DNA of 64,000 nucleotides, taken from NCBI GenBank assembly GCA_959019775.1, contig CAUEPS010000001.1, forward strand, positions 124,001 through 188,000, in the 5' to 3' direction. A program made the position numbers and the translations under genes. This document shows, in pieces, positions 42,460 through 54,174 of this stretch. Origin of the DNA: an uncultured Collinsella sp. (GTDB lineage Bacteria; Actinomycetota; Coriobacteriia; Coriobacteriales; Coriobacteriaceae). Under the pieces are notes generated by a model. That model made no database searches, was not told where the DNA came from, and saw nothing but the letters and a program-made list of their open reading frames with translations. Position 1 is the stretch's first letter. The number at the start of each line of letters is the position of its first letter.

Positions 42460-43878
42460 CTAGCGATCGGCGAGCGGCTTGTACTCCAGCGGCTCGATCA
42501 CCGGGCGATACGCGGGACGGATGATGCGATGCGCGCAGAAGAGCTCTTCCATGCGGTGCGCCGACCAGCCGGCCATGCGGGCGACGGCGAATAGCGGCGT
42601 AAAGAGCGTCTCGGGCACGCCGAGCATCTTGTAGATAAAGCCCGTGTACAGGTCGATGTTGGCGCAGATGGGCTTGGTCATGCCGTGGTCACGCATTACT
42701 TGCGGGGCCAGGCGCTCGATACGCTCGATGAGCGCGAACTCCTCGCCCAGGTCCTTCTTGGCGGCAAGCGTGCGCGCGTAACGGCGGCACACCTCGGCAC
42801 GCGGGTCGCTCAGCGTGTAGACGGCGTGGCCCATACCGTAGATGAGGCCCGTGCCGTCGAAGGCCTGCTTGTCGAGGATCTTGCCCAGGTAGGCTGCGAC
42901 CTCGTCCTCGTCCTCCCAATTGGAGACATGCGCACGGATGTCCTCGTGCATGGACACGACCTTGGCGTTGGCGCCGCCGTGGCGCGGACCCTTGAGCGAG
43001 CCGATGGCCGCGGCGTAGGCGGAATACGGGTCGGTGGCCGAGGAGGACAGCACGCGGCAGGCAAACGTGGAGTTGTTGCCGCCGCCATGCTCGGCATGCA
43101 GCATGAGCATCACGTCGAGCAGCATGGCTTCATCGCGGGTGAATGCCATGCCGCCGCGCAACACCTGCAGGATGGTCTCGGCGGTGGAGAGGCCGGGTGT
43201 GGGGTGCGGTACATGAACCTCGGAGCCGCGGCGTTTGGCGACCGAGGCCATATGCGCGAAGGCGGCGATGCGGGGGAGACGGGCGAGCATGGAGATGGCG
43301 ACGTCGATTTCGTGCTCGGGTGTAATGGCGTCGGGCTCGGCGTCGAAGGCGTAGAGCAGCAGCACGGCGCGCTGAAGCACATTCATGATGCTCGACGGCA
43401 CCGTGGTCATGGGGAACTCGCGGACGTATTCGTCGCTCAGGTGCCTAAAAGCACCCAGGCGTTCGCAAAAACCGTCGAGTTCCTCTTTGGTGGGCAGCGA
43501 GCCCGTGATGAGCAGGTAGGCGACCTCTTCGTAGCCATAGCGATCCTCGGCCTGGGCGTTGTTGACCAGGTCCTCGATGCTGTAGCCACGAAGCGTGAGC
43601 TTGCCCTGATCGGGCACGACCTTTCCGTCGACCTTGTTGTAGCCGTGCACATCCGAGATACGAGTGAGGCCCGCGACCACGCCCGAGCCGTCGGCATTGC
43701 GCAGGCCGCGCTTGACATTGTGCTCGACAAACAGGCCCTCGTCATAAGGGTCGGTCGGCAGGCCGTGGTAGAGGTTTTCGCTCTCAGGCGAAATCTGGCG
43801 GCTTGCTTCGTAATCCAGAACCAGGCGGCTCAAGTGGTCATCGAAGCGGTAATAGATTTTCTTGGCGTCGTAGGCCAT
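42460..43878 (-). CDS. gltA: Citrate synthase
   Basis: 472 residues, with the catalytic His/His/Asp region in HAEHGGGNNSTF (about 260), GSLKGPRHGGANAK and GMGHAVYTLSDPRAE (about 330), and NIDLYTGFIYKMLGVP for the terminal Asp. It condenses acetyl-CoA and oxaloacetate (EC 2.3.3.1). No aconitase or isocitrate dehydrogenase is adjacent. In an anaerobe it probably serves glutamate synthesis. The N-terminal 50 residues are longer than in small Gram-positive citrate synthases. Confidence 0.93.
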   Translation of the reverse strand: MAYDAKKIYYRFDDHLSRLVLDYEASRQISPESENLYHGLPTDPYDEGLFVEHNVKRGLRNADGSGVVAGLTRISDVHGYNKVDGKVVPDQGKLTLRGYSIEDLVNNAQAEDRYGYEEVAYLLITGSLPTKEELDGFCERLGAFRHLSDEYVREFPMTTVPSSIMNVLQRAVLLLYAFDAEPDAITPEHEIDVAISMLARLPRIAAFAHMASVAKRRGSEVHVPHPTPGLSTAETILQVLRGGMAFTRDEAMLLDVMLMLHAEHGGGNNSTFACRVLSSSATDPYSAYAAAIGSLKGPRHGGANAKVVSMHEDIRAHVSNWEDEDEVAAYLGKILDKQAFDGTGLIYGMGHAVYTLSDPRAEVCRRYARTLAAKKDLGEEFALIERIERLAPQVMRDHGMTKPICANIDLYTGFIYKMLGVPETLFTPLFAVARMAGWSAHRMEELFCAHRIIRPAYRPVIEPLEYKPLADR

Positions 43879-43955
43879 GCGCGCTCCTCTCCGGGCCGCA
43901 TCGGGGTGACTTGCATGGGCATGCGCGCGTCAGGCTATCCCCAGCGGCTTGCTCG

Positions 43956-44243
43956 CTACAGGCGGTACATAAAGTTGAAGACGTCCTCGCGCTGGATGGA
44001 CACGTTGACGCCCGAAAGCTCGCCGGCCTCGGCCAGCGCCTTCTGCAGCTCGGCGAAGTCGAGCTTGGACTCGGCGGTATCGGCCAGCATGGTCATGGTG
44101 AAGATGTCCTCGATAATTGACTGCGTGATGTCGCGGATGTCGACGTTGGCCTCGCCCAGAACGCGGGTGACGCCGGCGACGATGCCGGGGCGGTTCTTGC
44201 CAAGGACGGTGATGACGATACGGGAGGACGAGATCTCGGCCAT
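43956..44243 (-). CDS. ACT-domain protein (UPF0237)
   Basis: 95 residues forming a single ACT-like fold: SSRIVITVLGKNRPGIVAGV, then EANVDIRDITQSI. UPF0237 proteins are small stand-alone ACT domains, presumably regulators binding amino acids; ligand unknown. It starts 78 bp upstream of citrate synthase on the same strand, so the two may be one unit. Confidence 0.85.
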   Translation of the reverse strand: MAEISSSRIVITVLGKNRPGIVAGVTRVLGEANVDIRDITQSIIEDIFTMTMLADTAESKLDFAELQKALAEAGELSGVNVSIQREDVFNFMYRL

Positions 44244-44436
44244 GGGAAACCCTTTCGCGTGATTGCGGCGCGCGCGGGGCGCTCCGCTACGGTACAGTGT
44301 TCATCATTGTACCTGTCTGGCGCCAAAAGGGGTGTGCTTGCTGCGGCGTTACACGTCTGCAACATGGATGAAGGTTCGATGGGGTGCGTGCTCGCTGAGG
44401 TTGGGCATATCGCATTGCACAAAGACCGTGAACCTT

Positions 44437-44465
44437 TTGTGAGACGTGCGGTGCCGTGGTAACAT
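44437..44465 (+). promoter_or_regulatory. rpmE promoter
   Basis: TTGTGA (44437-44442), 17 bp, TAACAT (44460-44465): a good housekeeping promoter. Transcripts from it begin with the two leader hairpins. Confidence 0.6.
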
Positions 44466-44478
44466 AACCAAGTTTGTT

Positions 44479-44527
44479 GTCTTGGTCGGAAACCAAGACG
44501 CCTTATGCGCTGATCGGTAACCAGCGC
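44479..44527 (+). promoter_or_regulatory. rpmE leader: Two-hairpin leader of rpmE
   Basis: GTCTTGGT/ACCAAGAC (44479-44499) and GCGCTG/CAGCGC (44507-44527). Each loop region has TCGG-A-AACCA. Leaders upstream of L31 genes that bind L31 are known in several bacterial groups, so autoregulation is likely; the exact family was not compared. Confidence 0.5.
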
Positions 44528-44549
44528 CTGACTAATAAGGAGTCCTACC

Positions 44550-44975
44550 ATGAAGCAGGGTATCCATCCCCAGTATGTCGAGTGCACGGTGACGTGCTCC
44601 TGCGGCAACACCTTCAAGACGCACGCTACCGTGTCCGAGATGAAGGTCGAGCTTTGCAACGAGTGCCACCCGTTCTACACCGGCCAGCAGAAGTTCGTCG
44701 ACACCGGTGGACGCGTCCAGCGCTTCGCCGACAAGTTCGGTGGCGCCGCTGCCGCCCAGCTCAAGAAGGCTGAGGAGGCCAAGGCTGCCAAGGCCGCCAA
44801 GGCTGCTGAGGCCGAGGCCGCTCGCAAGGCCGCCGCTGAGGCTAAGGCTGCCGAGAAGGCTAAGCGTGCCGCTAAGTTCGCTGAGGAGGCTGCCAAGCAG
44901 GCCGCCGAGGCTCCCGCAGAGGCTCCCGTCGAGGAGGCCGCTGCCGAGGCTGAGACCACCGAGGCTGCTGAGTAA
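44550..44975 (+). CDS. rpmE: 50S ribosomal protein L31 with long Ala/Lys tail
   Basis: 141 residues. The first 70 are L31 of the zinc-binding (C+) type: C16, C18, C36, C39, then HPFYTGQQKFVDTGGRV. The remaining 70 residues are almost only Ala, Lys and Glu (KKAEEAKAAKAAKAAEAEAA), predicted helical and ending acidic. Ordinary L31 is about 70-85 residues, so the tail doubles the protein. AAGGAG precedes the ATG, and a terminator follows. Confidence 0.93.
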   Translation: MKQGIHPQYVECTVTCSCGNTFKTHATVSEMKVELCNECHPFYTGQQKFVDTGGRVQRFADKFGGAAAAQLKKAEEAKAAKAAKAAEAEAARKAAAEAKAAEKAKRAAKFAEEAAKQAAEAPAEAPVEEAAAEAETTEAAE

Positions 44976-45010
44976 ATAGCTCGCCGCGGAATCGCTCGCA
45001 TTCATGGCAT

Positions 45011-45046
45011 AAGGGCCGTGCATCCGTTTGGGTGCGCGGCCCTTTT
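45011..45046 (+). terminator. Terminator after rpmE
   Basis: AAGGGCCG...CGGCCCTT around a 17-base part-paired loop (TGCATCC/GGGTGCG), followed by a T-rich tail. Confidence 0.8.
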
Positions 45047-45054
45047 CCTTTATT

Positions 45055-45117
45055 GGTGCAAACGAACCTGTCTCCATGGCACCAGATTGGTACGAAGGGG
45101 ACGGATTGGTTTGCGCC
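45055..45117. repeat. 63 bp imperfect palindrome
   Basis: GGTGCAAACGAACCTGTCTCC on the left pairs imperfectly with a right arm ending TTTGCGCC at 45117. It contains the AACCTGTC word of the next hairpin. Confidence 0.6.
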
Positions 45118-45144
45118 AAATGGCAGAGAGACAGCGTTTTCCCA

Positions 45145-45188
45145 GATAAAACCTGCCAAAATAAACCTGTCCCTTTTTGGCAGGTTGG
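45145..45188. repeat. AACCTGTCCC hairpin repeat, copy 1
   Basis: AACCTGCCAAAA (45150-45161) pairs with TTTTTGGCAGGTT (45174-45186) around TAAACCTGTCCC. A second copy is at 58742-58786. Confidence 0.75.
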
Positions 45189-45315
45189 TCGTAGTTATTA
45201 CGTGGCGGTCGAGGTCGACCGCATAGGGTGCGCCCTGTTTGGCTAAAGTACAATTATCTGTGTTTAACTCGCCCAAGGCTGCATGGCATGGGCGATGGCC
45301 AAAAAGGAAAACCAC

Positions 45316-48122
<2,807 letters not shown>

Positions 48123-48123
<1 letters not shown>

Positions 48124-49271
48124 TGGTCGAGGCTTTAGAGGTAACGCCCGCCGAGCTGGACGCGTTTGCGGACCGGCTCGGCGAGGTCGAGTCGTATCTT
48201 CATTTGGACGAGAAGCGCACGCGCGTGACCGAGCTCGAGGCAAAAAGCGTGGCCCCCGGCTTTTGGGATGACGCCGACGCCGCTCGCGCCACCATGGAGG
48301 AGATCGCTCGAGCCAAGGAAGATATCGCTGCCGTGGATACCGCGCGCGGCGAGCTATCTGACGCCCGTGCGGCGCTGGAGCTTGCCGAGGAGATGGGCGA
48401 CGACCCCGATGCCGCCGCGCTGCGCGAGGAGGCTGCCGCTACGACAGAACGCCTGGCCCGCGCTATCGACGAGCTCGAGCTTTCGAGCTGGTTTACCGGT
48501 GAGTTCGATCACGGCGACGCGATTGTGACCATCAAGCCCGGACAGGGTGGCCTGGAGGCGCAGGACTGGACCTTCATGCTCTTTAAGATGTACATGAAGT
48601 ACTGCCAGCGTCGCGGCTGGAAGGTTACCATCAACGACTGCCCCGCGGCCGAGGTCATCGGCATCGACCGTGCGACCTTTACCGTAGAGGGCAAGGACGC
48701 GTTTGGCATGCTGCGTGCCGAGGCCGGTGTGCACCGCTTGGTGCGCATTAGCCCCACCGACGACAAGAAGCGCCGCCAGACCACGTTTGCCGGCGTCGAG
48801 GTCATCCCCGTGCTGCCTGACGATATCGACATCGAGATCAGTCCCGACGATATCCGCGTGGACGTGTATCACGCGAGCGGCCCGGGCGGCCAGGGCGTCA
48901 ACACCACCGACTCCGCCGTACGCGTGACGCATTTTCCCAGCGGCATCGTTGTCACTTGCCAAAACGAGCGCAGCCAGATTCAGAACAAGGCCGCGTGCAT
49001 GCAGATTCTCAAGGCCCGTCTGTACGAGATCGAGCTTGAGAAGCGCGCCGAGGCGCTCGACGAGATTCGTGGACCCAAGACCACGATCGGGTTTGGTAAC
49101 CAGATTCGCAGCTACGTGCTCTACCCGTACCAGATGGTCAAGGACCTGCGTACGGGCGTGGAGACCAGCAACGTCGAGGCCGTTCTCGACGATGGCGATC
49201 TGGATCCGTTTGTGATCGGCTACCATCGCTGGGCAACCGGCAACGCCGATGCGGAAGGCTCGGACGTCTAG
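48123..49271 (+). CDS. prfB: Peptide chain release factor 2
   Basis: 382 residues read in one frame from the ATG overlapping the secA stop. GGQ is at 255-257, the catalytic tripeptide that releases peptides at UGA and UAA. Two points differ from textbook RF2: no in-frame UGA frameshift site near codon 25 (the text reads SYLHLDEKRTRV), and the stop-codon reading tripeptide is SPT (210-212) where SPF is usual. The remainder (GVHRLVRIS, SQIQNKAACMQIL, IRSYVLYPYQMVKD) is standard RF2. Confidence 0.95.
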
Positions 49272-49401
49272 GCACATGGTTGGCTCCGGGTCGATGCAAA
49301 CACTTCGCAGGGGTGGTATTTGCTCGATGAATCGGTAGAATCGAATACAGCAAGAAGTTCAAAGCGCACTCGTTTGGGTACGCTTTTTTGAGGGAGGCAG
49401 C

Positions 49402-50292
49402 ATGGCATATCGTCTGGACATCAAGCGCATTCTTTCGCTGAACTTCTTTCACGATCTGCCCAAGATTATGCTGGGCTGCGCTCTGGCCGCTATCGCGACG
49501 GATCTATTTTTGATTCCCAACGGTCTTGCTGCCGGCGGCGTTACGGGTCTCGCCACGATTATCCAGGCGGTCGGCGCCTCGCATGGCATCTCGCTGCCTG
49601 TCGGTATTCAAACCATCGTGATGAATGCCTTGCTGCTGCTGGTCGTTATGCGCGAGGGTGGCATGTTCTACGTGGTCCAGACGGCGACGGGCTTTGTGCT
49701 GCTGGGCTTCTTCACCGACCTGTTTGCTCCGTTTGTGGCGCCGCTGGCACATGCCGACCTGATGCTGCCCGCTATGTGGGGCGGCATTATCACGGGCATC
49801 GGCTACGGCATGGTGCTGCGCGCCGGTGCCAACACTGGCGGCTCAGACACCATCGGTCAGATTATCTCGCGCAACACATCGCTGCCGGTTGGCTCGACCG
49901 TCATGGCGATCGATGTTGCCGTGTGCGCGCTGTCGGCCCCGGTCTTCTCGGTCGAAAACGCGCTGTATGCGGGCCTTTCGATGGTCATTAGCGGCTACGT
50001 GATCGATGCCGTGGTCGACGGCGGCAACAGGCGCCGTATGGTACTCATCATCTCGGACGAGTTTCCCGATATCGCGGCTGACATCATGTATGGCCTGGGT
50101 CGCGGCTGCACCAAGTTTAAGGCGACCGGCATGTACTCGGGTGCCGAGAAGCCGGTGATCATGGTAATCGTGAGTCGTCGCGAGCTCAATACGCTCAAGA
50201 CCATTGTGCGCGAGCGCGACCCGCGTGCTATTGTGACTGTCGCCGATGTCACGGAAACCTTCGGCGAGGGATTCAAGGACATTAACGCGTAG
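49402..50292 (+). CDS. YitT-family membrane protein
   Basis: 296 residues: about five to six membrane helices (1-210) with GANTGGSDTIGQIISR, then a C-terminal soluble domain (DUF2179, about 225-280). This is the YitT/DUF161 family, of unknown function, found across Firmicutes and actinobacteria; some members are linked to metal or amino-acid transport by inference only. GGGAGG precedes the ATG. It is a single gene between prfB and transketolase. Confidence 0.88.
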   Translation: MAYRLDIKRILSLNFFHDLPKIMLGCALAAIATDLFLIPNGLAAGGVTGLATIIQAVGASHGISLPVGIQTIVMNALLLLVVMREGGMFYVVQTATGFVLLGFFTDLFAPFVAPLAHADLMLPAMWGGIITGIGYGMVLRAGANTGGSDTIGQIISRNTSLPVGSTVMAIDVAVCALSAPVFSVENALYAGLSMVISGYVIDAVVDGGNRRRMVLIISDEFPDIAADIMYGLGRGCTKFKATGMYSGAEKPVIMVIVSRRELNTLKTIVRERDPRAIVTVADVTETFGEGFKDINA

Positions 50293-50499
50293 GGCCGACT
50301 GCGTTCCATCCAAAAGACGTTCACATTGATAAACCGTTTCATCAGCGGTTCTGCCTGCTCAATTGTTCAAATAATGATAAATACTCTGGTAAAGCTTCCA
50401 GTTTCCAGCATAATGAATGACGTACGTGCATCGCGGCTGGGTTGGGACGACCTTCTGTGCCGTGCGCATCTTGTCTAAAGAGGATGAAAGGAAGGCACA

Positions 50500-51330
50500 A
50501 TGAGCGACGAAGAGCTCAAAAAGGTTGCCAACGAGGTAAGGAAGGGCATCGTCACCGGCGTGCACGCTGCCAAGTCCGGCCATCCGGGCGGTTCGCTCGG
50601 CGCTGCCGACATCATGACCTATCTATACTTTGAGGAAATGAACGTCGACCCGGCCGACCCCCGCAAGGCCGACCGCGATCGCTTCGTGCTTTCCAAGGGT
50701 CACTGCGCGCCTGGTCTGTACGCCGTGCTCGCCGAGCGCGGATTCTTCCCCAAGGAGGATCTCGAGACGCTGCGCCATATCGGTAGCCACCTGCAGGGTC
50801 ACCCCAACATGAACGACACCCCGGGCGTCGACATGTCCACCGGTTCGCTCGGCCAGGGCATCTCCGCCGCCGTGGGCATGGCCGTTGCCGCCAAGCACTG
50901 GGGCGATACTTACCGCACGTACGCCCTGCTGGGCGACGGCGAGAGCGAGGAGGGCCAGGTCTGGGAGGCCGCCATGTTTGCCGGCAACCAGCAGCTCGAT
51001 AACCTCTGCGTGATCGTCGACCACAACGGCCTGCAGATCGACGGCCCCGTCGAGGAGGTCAACGACCCCATGCCGCTCGCCGACAAGTTCCGCGCCTTCA
51101 AATTCCACGTGGTGGAGCTCGCCGACGGCAACGACTTCGATCAGATCCGCGCCGCCTTTGCCGAGGCCCGCGCCACCAAGGGTCAGCCGACCGCCATTAT
51201 CGCCGAGACCATGAAGGGCAAGGGCGTCTCCTTTATGGAGAACCAGGTGGGCTGGCACGGTAAGGCCCCCAACGATGAACAGTTTGAGCAGGCCATGGCA
51301 GAGCTCACGGCCGCCGGAGAGGAGCTCTAG
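50500..51330 (+). CDS. tktA: Transketolase, N-terminal subunit
   Basis: 276 residues holding the thiamine-diphosphate pyrophosphate domain: KSGHPGGSLGAADIMTYLYF, SKGHCAPGLYAVLAE, GSLGQGISAAVGMA and the GDGESEEGQVWEAAMFAGN metal motif. Split transketolases make two chains instead of one of 660 residues. The C-terminal chain starts one base after this stop. Together they interconvert pentose and hexose phosphates (EC 2.2.1.1). Confidence 0.93.
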   Translation: MSDEELKKVANEVRKGIVTGVHAAKSGHPGGSLGAADIMTYLYFEEMNVDPADPRKADRDRFVLSKGHCAPGLYAVLAERGFFPKEDLETLRHIGSHLQGHPNMNDTPGVDMSTGSLGQGISAAVGMAVAAKHWGDTYRTYALLGDGESEEGQVWEAAMFAGNQQLDNLCVIVDHNGLQIDGPVEEVNDPMPLADKFRAFKFHVVELADGNDFDQIRAAFAEARATKGQPTAIIAETMKGKGVSFMENQVGWHGKAPNDEQFEQAMAELTAAGEEL

Positions 51331-51331
51331 G

Positions 51332-52273
51332 ATGGCAGACGTCAAGAAAATCGCCACGCGCGTAAGCTACGGCGAGGCCCTCGTTGAGCTCGCCAACGAG
51401 CACGATGACTTTGTGGTCCTCGACGCCGACCTGGCCGCCGCCACGCAGACCGGCAAGTTCAAGGCAGCCTGCCCCGACCGCTTCTTCGATGTGGGCATCG
51501 CCGAGAGCAACCTGATGGGTGTTGCCGCCGGTATCGCGACCACCGGCCGCGTTGCCTTCGCGAGCAGCTTTGCCATGTTCGCTGCTGGCCGCGCCTTTGA
51601 GCAGGTCCGCAACTCCATCGGCTATCCGCACCTTAACGTTAAGATCGGTGCCACGCACGCCGGTATCTCGGTGGGCGAGGACGGCGCCACGCACCAGTGC
51701 TGCGAGGATATCGCCCTGATGCGCGTCATCCCCGGCATGACCGTGATTGTTCCCGCCGACGATGTCGAGGCCCGCGCCGTGACGCGCGCCGCCTACGAGT
51801 GCGACGGCCCCGTGTATATGCGCTTCGCCCGTCTGTCCTCGCCGGTTATCAACGACCCCGAGACCTACAAGTTCGAGGTGGGCAAGGGTATCGTCATGCG
51901 CGAGGGTGCTGACGTGACCATCATCGCCTGCGGCCTGATGGTCGGCGAGGCGCTCGAGGCCGCTGAGCAGCTTGCTGCCGAGGGCATCGATGCCGAGGTC
52001 ATCAACATGCACACCATCAAGCCCATCGATGCCGACCTGATCGTCAAGAGCGCCACCAAGACCGGTCGCGTCGTGACCGTCGAGGAGCACTCCGTGATCG
52101 GTGGCCTGGGCAGCGCCGTTGCCGATGTCCTGTGCGAGCAGTGCCCGACGCCGCTCAAGAAGATCGGTGTCAATGACACCTTCGGCGAGTCCGGTCCGGG
52201 TGCCGAGCTCCTGCACAAGTACGGCCTGGACGCCGCCAACATCGCGGCGACCACCAAGGAGTTTCTGGCCTAA
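51332..52273 (+). CDS. tktB: Transketolase, C-terminal subunit
   Basis: 313 residues: the pyrimidine-binding domain (SYGEALVELANEHDDFVVLDAD, FDVGIAESNLMGVAAGIATTG with the catalytic Glu, GISVGEDGATHQ) and the C-terminal domain (about 190-313; VVTVEEHSVIGGLGSAVADV). The ATG at 51332 is one base after the stop of the N-terminal subunit, with GGAGCTCTAGG as the site, so translation is coupled. Confidence 0.93.
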   Translation: MADVKKIATRVSYGEALVELANEHDDFVVLDADLAAATQTGKFKAACPDRFFDVGIAESNLMGVAAGIATTGRVAFASSFAMFAAGRAFEQVRNSIGYPHLNVKIGATHAGISVGEDGATHQCCEDIALMRVIPGMTVIVPADDVEARAVTRAAYECDGPVYMRFARLSSPVINDPETYKFEVGKGIVMREGADVTIIACGLMVGEALEAAEQLAAEGIDAEVINMHTIKPIDADLIVKSATKTGRVVTVEEHSVIGGLGSAVADVLCEQCPTPLKKIGVNDTFGESGPGAELLHKYGLDAANIAATTKEFLA

Positions 52274-52327
52274 GGCATTTTGCTTTAGCTTTACCTTGAG
52301 AGCCGCTCCCGCATTGGGCAATAAATA

Positions 52328-52366
52328 AGCCGGGGTGCCTTCCATGTGGAGGCACCCCGGCTTTGT
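52328..52366. terminator. Bidirectional terminator between transketolase and the zinc-ribbon paralogue
   Basis: AGCCGGGGTGCCTTCC (52328-52343) pairs with GGAGGCACCCCGGCT (52348-52362). TTTG follows on the plus strand and TTATTTATT on the minus strand, so it can serve both convergent genes. Confidence 0.85.
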
Positions 52367-52389
52367 GTTTGGGGGAGGCAGATAAGAAA

Positions 52390-53658
52390 CTAGAGGAGCT
52401 TCACGGTTGGGGCCAGGGCGTTGGCGAAGATGTCGTCTGGCCAGCATACCGCTGCGACATTAGCGTCATTTGCCGCAACCATATCAGCAAGAATGGAGTC
52501 GTAGGAGATTGTCCCCAACGATTGGAGGTCGACTATCTCGCGTGCGGCATCATCTGAACACAAGTTAAGACGATATTCAGCTTTTGATAAATGGTCTTGC
52601 CCCGCATCAAAGGCCCAACGATAAATTACTAGTTTTACATAGTGGTTTTCGTCGAGCTTGATGTCGCGAATACGGCCGCACTCGATATCTCCCGCGTTTC
52701 CATACGGTTCATTTTTCATGGCAAGATATCCAAGCTCTTTATCTGGAAAGGCAGTCGAGTACAGCTCTATCACATCTCCGTCGACTTCTGCTGTCACCCT
52801 ACCATCCCAGTACTCGGGCAGGTCGACACTGAAGGTTTGGGCCTCGATGTGGCGTGCGGCGGCTTTGCACTGTTCCTCGGCTTGGCGCGCCGCTTCCTCT
52901 TCGGCGGCTTTCTTGGCCGCGACGGCGGTGTCGCGGCGGTTCGTTGCGGCGTGTTGCAGCGCGTCGACGTTGGGCGCGTCCTTGCCCTTGTATGCCATGG
53001 CGAGCGTCACGGCGTCGTTGATCTCGTCGTCAGTCACGTCGACAGCATCGATGGGCGTAAAGTCCAAAACCGAATCCTGCTCGGCGAGTTCTGCCAAGTC
53101 GATCTTCTCGCCCTTAGCAAAAGCGTCGTCGATCGTGAGCTCGGCCTTTGTGCAAGGCACCTGGTAGATGGTGCCACCGGCGGCGATGGGGGAGCCTGCC
53201 GCCTTGAGCGTGTACTTGCCCTGGATAAGCTTGATGCCCGAGCCGTCAGAAGCGACATATTCGACCTTGTCGACCTTCTTTCCGTCGACCGTCTTGCCCT
53301 TTACGCGCACCGGCACACGAGAAGCGCCGTTATCGGTGTCCCAGCCTTCAGCCTTTACACTCACCACGAGCGCATGCTTAGAATGAGCCGACTCATACTG
53401 CTCCTGCTCCTGAACATGCTGCTGATACAGGTGATACGCCAGCCCGCCGCCCCCGCCAACAACGATTACCGCCGCGCAGACGATAGCGATCACGACGCCT
53501 TTCTTAGGCTTCTTGCTGGGGACGGGCGAACCCACAGGTACCGGCGCAGCCGCAGGGTTGGCTACGGGCATAGCCTGTGTCCCGTCAAGCGCAGCCCCAC
53601 ATCCCACGCAAAACCGAGCCTCATCAGCAAGCTCAGCACCACAATAAGGACAAACCAT
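52390..53658 (-). CDS. Zinc-ribbon single-pass membrane protein (paralogue 2)
   Basis: 422 residues from the ATG at 53658 (GAGG upstream). Zinc ribbon C3, C6, C17, C20; Pro/Ala linker; membrane helix near 54-75; extracytoplasmic domain with AEGWDTDNGASRVP, GSPIAAGGTIYQVP and VTDDEI; a Lys/Glu/Ala helix (about 255-285); a C-terminal beta-rich domain. It matches the protein at 19512-20675 in order, spacing and motifs but is clearly diverged, especially in the last 130 residues. Role unknown. Confidence 0.75.
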   Translation of the reverse strand: MVCPYCGAELADEARFCVGCGAALDGTQAMPVANPAAAPVPVGSPVPSKKPKKGVVIAIVCAAVIVVGGGGGLAYHLYQQHVQEQEQYESAHSKHALVVSVKAEGWDTDNGASRVPVRVKGKTVDGKKVDKVEYVASDGSGIKLIQGKYTLKAAGSPIAAGGTIYQVPCTKAELTIDDAFAKGEKIDLAELAEQDSVLDFTPIDAVDVTDDEINDAVTLAMAYKGKDAPNVDALQHAATNRRDTAVAAKKAAEEEAARQAEEQCKAAARHIEAQTFSVDLPEYWDGRVTAEVDGDVIELYSTAFPDKELGYLAMKNEPYGNAGDIECGRIRDIKLDENHYVKLVIYRWAFDAGQDHLSKAEYRLNLCSDDAAREIVDLQSLGTISYDSILADMVAANDANVAAVCWPDDIFANALAPTVKLL

Positions 53659-53724
53659 ACCAACCTCGCAATAAGCCGAGAACCATCTTTCTAACTCAAC
53701 TGTAAAGCGAAAACCCCAACCCAA

Positions 53725-53734
53725 GTTGCGCAAC
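53725..53734. promoter_or_regulatory. GTTGCGCAAC palindrome upstream of paralogue 2
   Basis: The same 10 bp palindrome as at 19390-19399, 67 bp before the start of the second zinc-ribbon gene. Confidence 0.4.
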
Positions 53735-53750
53735 AATGAGCCCCAATATA

Positions 53751-53817
53751 AGTTGCGGTGAAATAGGGATTGATTGGGGCTTTTAACTGCTAAAACAGTC
53801 CCTATTTCACCGCAACT
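53751..53817. repeat. 67 bp palindromic element, copy D
   Basis: Arms AGTTGCGGTGAAATAGGGA (53751-53769) and its complement (to 53817). Here the arm reads AGGGA where copies A and C have AGTTCC, and both arms changed together. The inner part is less paired. Confidence 0.85.
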
Positions 53818-53947
53818 TCTAAAGAGGCCTTATCAAGCAGGGCTTCTATTGGGAAAAGGGCCCAATACAGCAAAGTGCAATTCAGACCCTCCCAACTTTG
53901 TATGCGCAGCATCACAAGGTAGATGCGCCGGCCCCTTAGTAGCCGCA

Positions 53948-54070
53948 GGCCGGGCACAGGGTTACCTCCCAAATCTTTCCGCAGGACGGAGGAGCCCCCG
54001 CAGCGCGAAGCGCGCAGCGGGGGCTCCGACATGTCCGAGGACGATTTGGGAGGTAACCCTGTGCCCGGCC
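53948..54070. repeat. 123 bp palindrome with 28 bp perfect arms
   Basis: Outer arms 53948-53975 and 54043-54070 are exact complements (GGCCGGGCACAGGG... and back). Nested inside are GGAGCCCCCGC (53991-54001) and GCGGGGGCTCC (54017-54027) with a GCGC-GAA-GCGC tip. The parts between outer and inner arms are unpaired. No T-run follows. Confidence 0.85.
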
Positions 54071-54174
54071 GGACAGAACCCAAAGCCCGCCATGCTTCTT
54101 ATGTGCAGCAAAGGCAATCCTGCTAAAATACAAAGCGCTCATGTAGTTTAAACGCACGACGATAAGGAGCACCA

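Larger units (their letters stand above)
44244..44549. other. Divergent region between the ACT gene and rpmE
   Basis: 306 bp. It holds the rpmE promoter (44437-44465) and two leader hairpins (44479-44527). The left 170 bp, which would carry the promoter of the ACT gene on the minus strand, show no clear motif. Confidence 0.5.
53659..54174. other. Divergent region before ftsE with three palindromes
   Basis: 516 bp. From left: the GTTGCGCAAC palindrome (53725-53734), the 67 bp element D (53751-53817), then a 123 bp palindrome (53948-54070). The remaining sequence around 53820-53940 and 54071-54160 shows no gene. The ftsE promoter probably lies in 54080-54150, near ATCCTGCTAAAATACAAAG. Confidence 0.6.

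Noticed and set aside
50500..52273. Frameshifted transketolase
   Set aside because: The break falls exactly between domains with a proper stop, ribosome-binding site and ATG; split transketolases are known in many bacteria and archaea.
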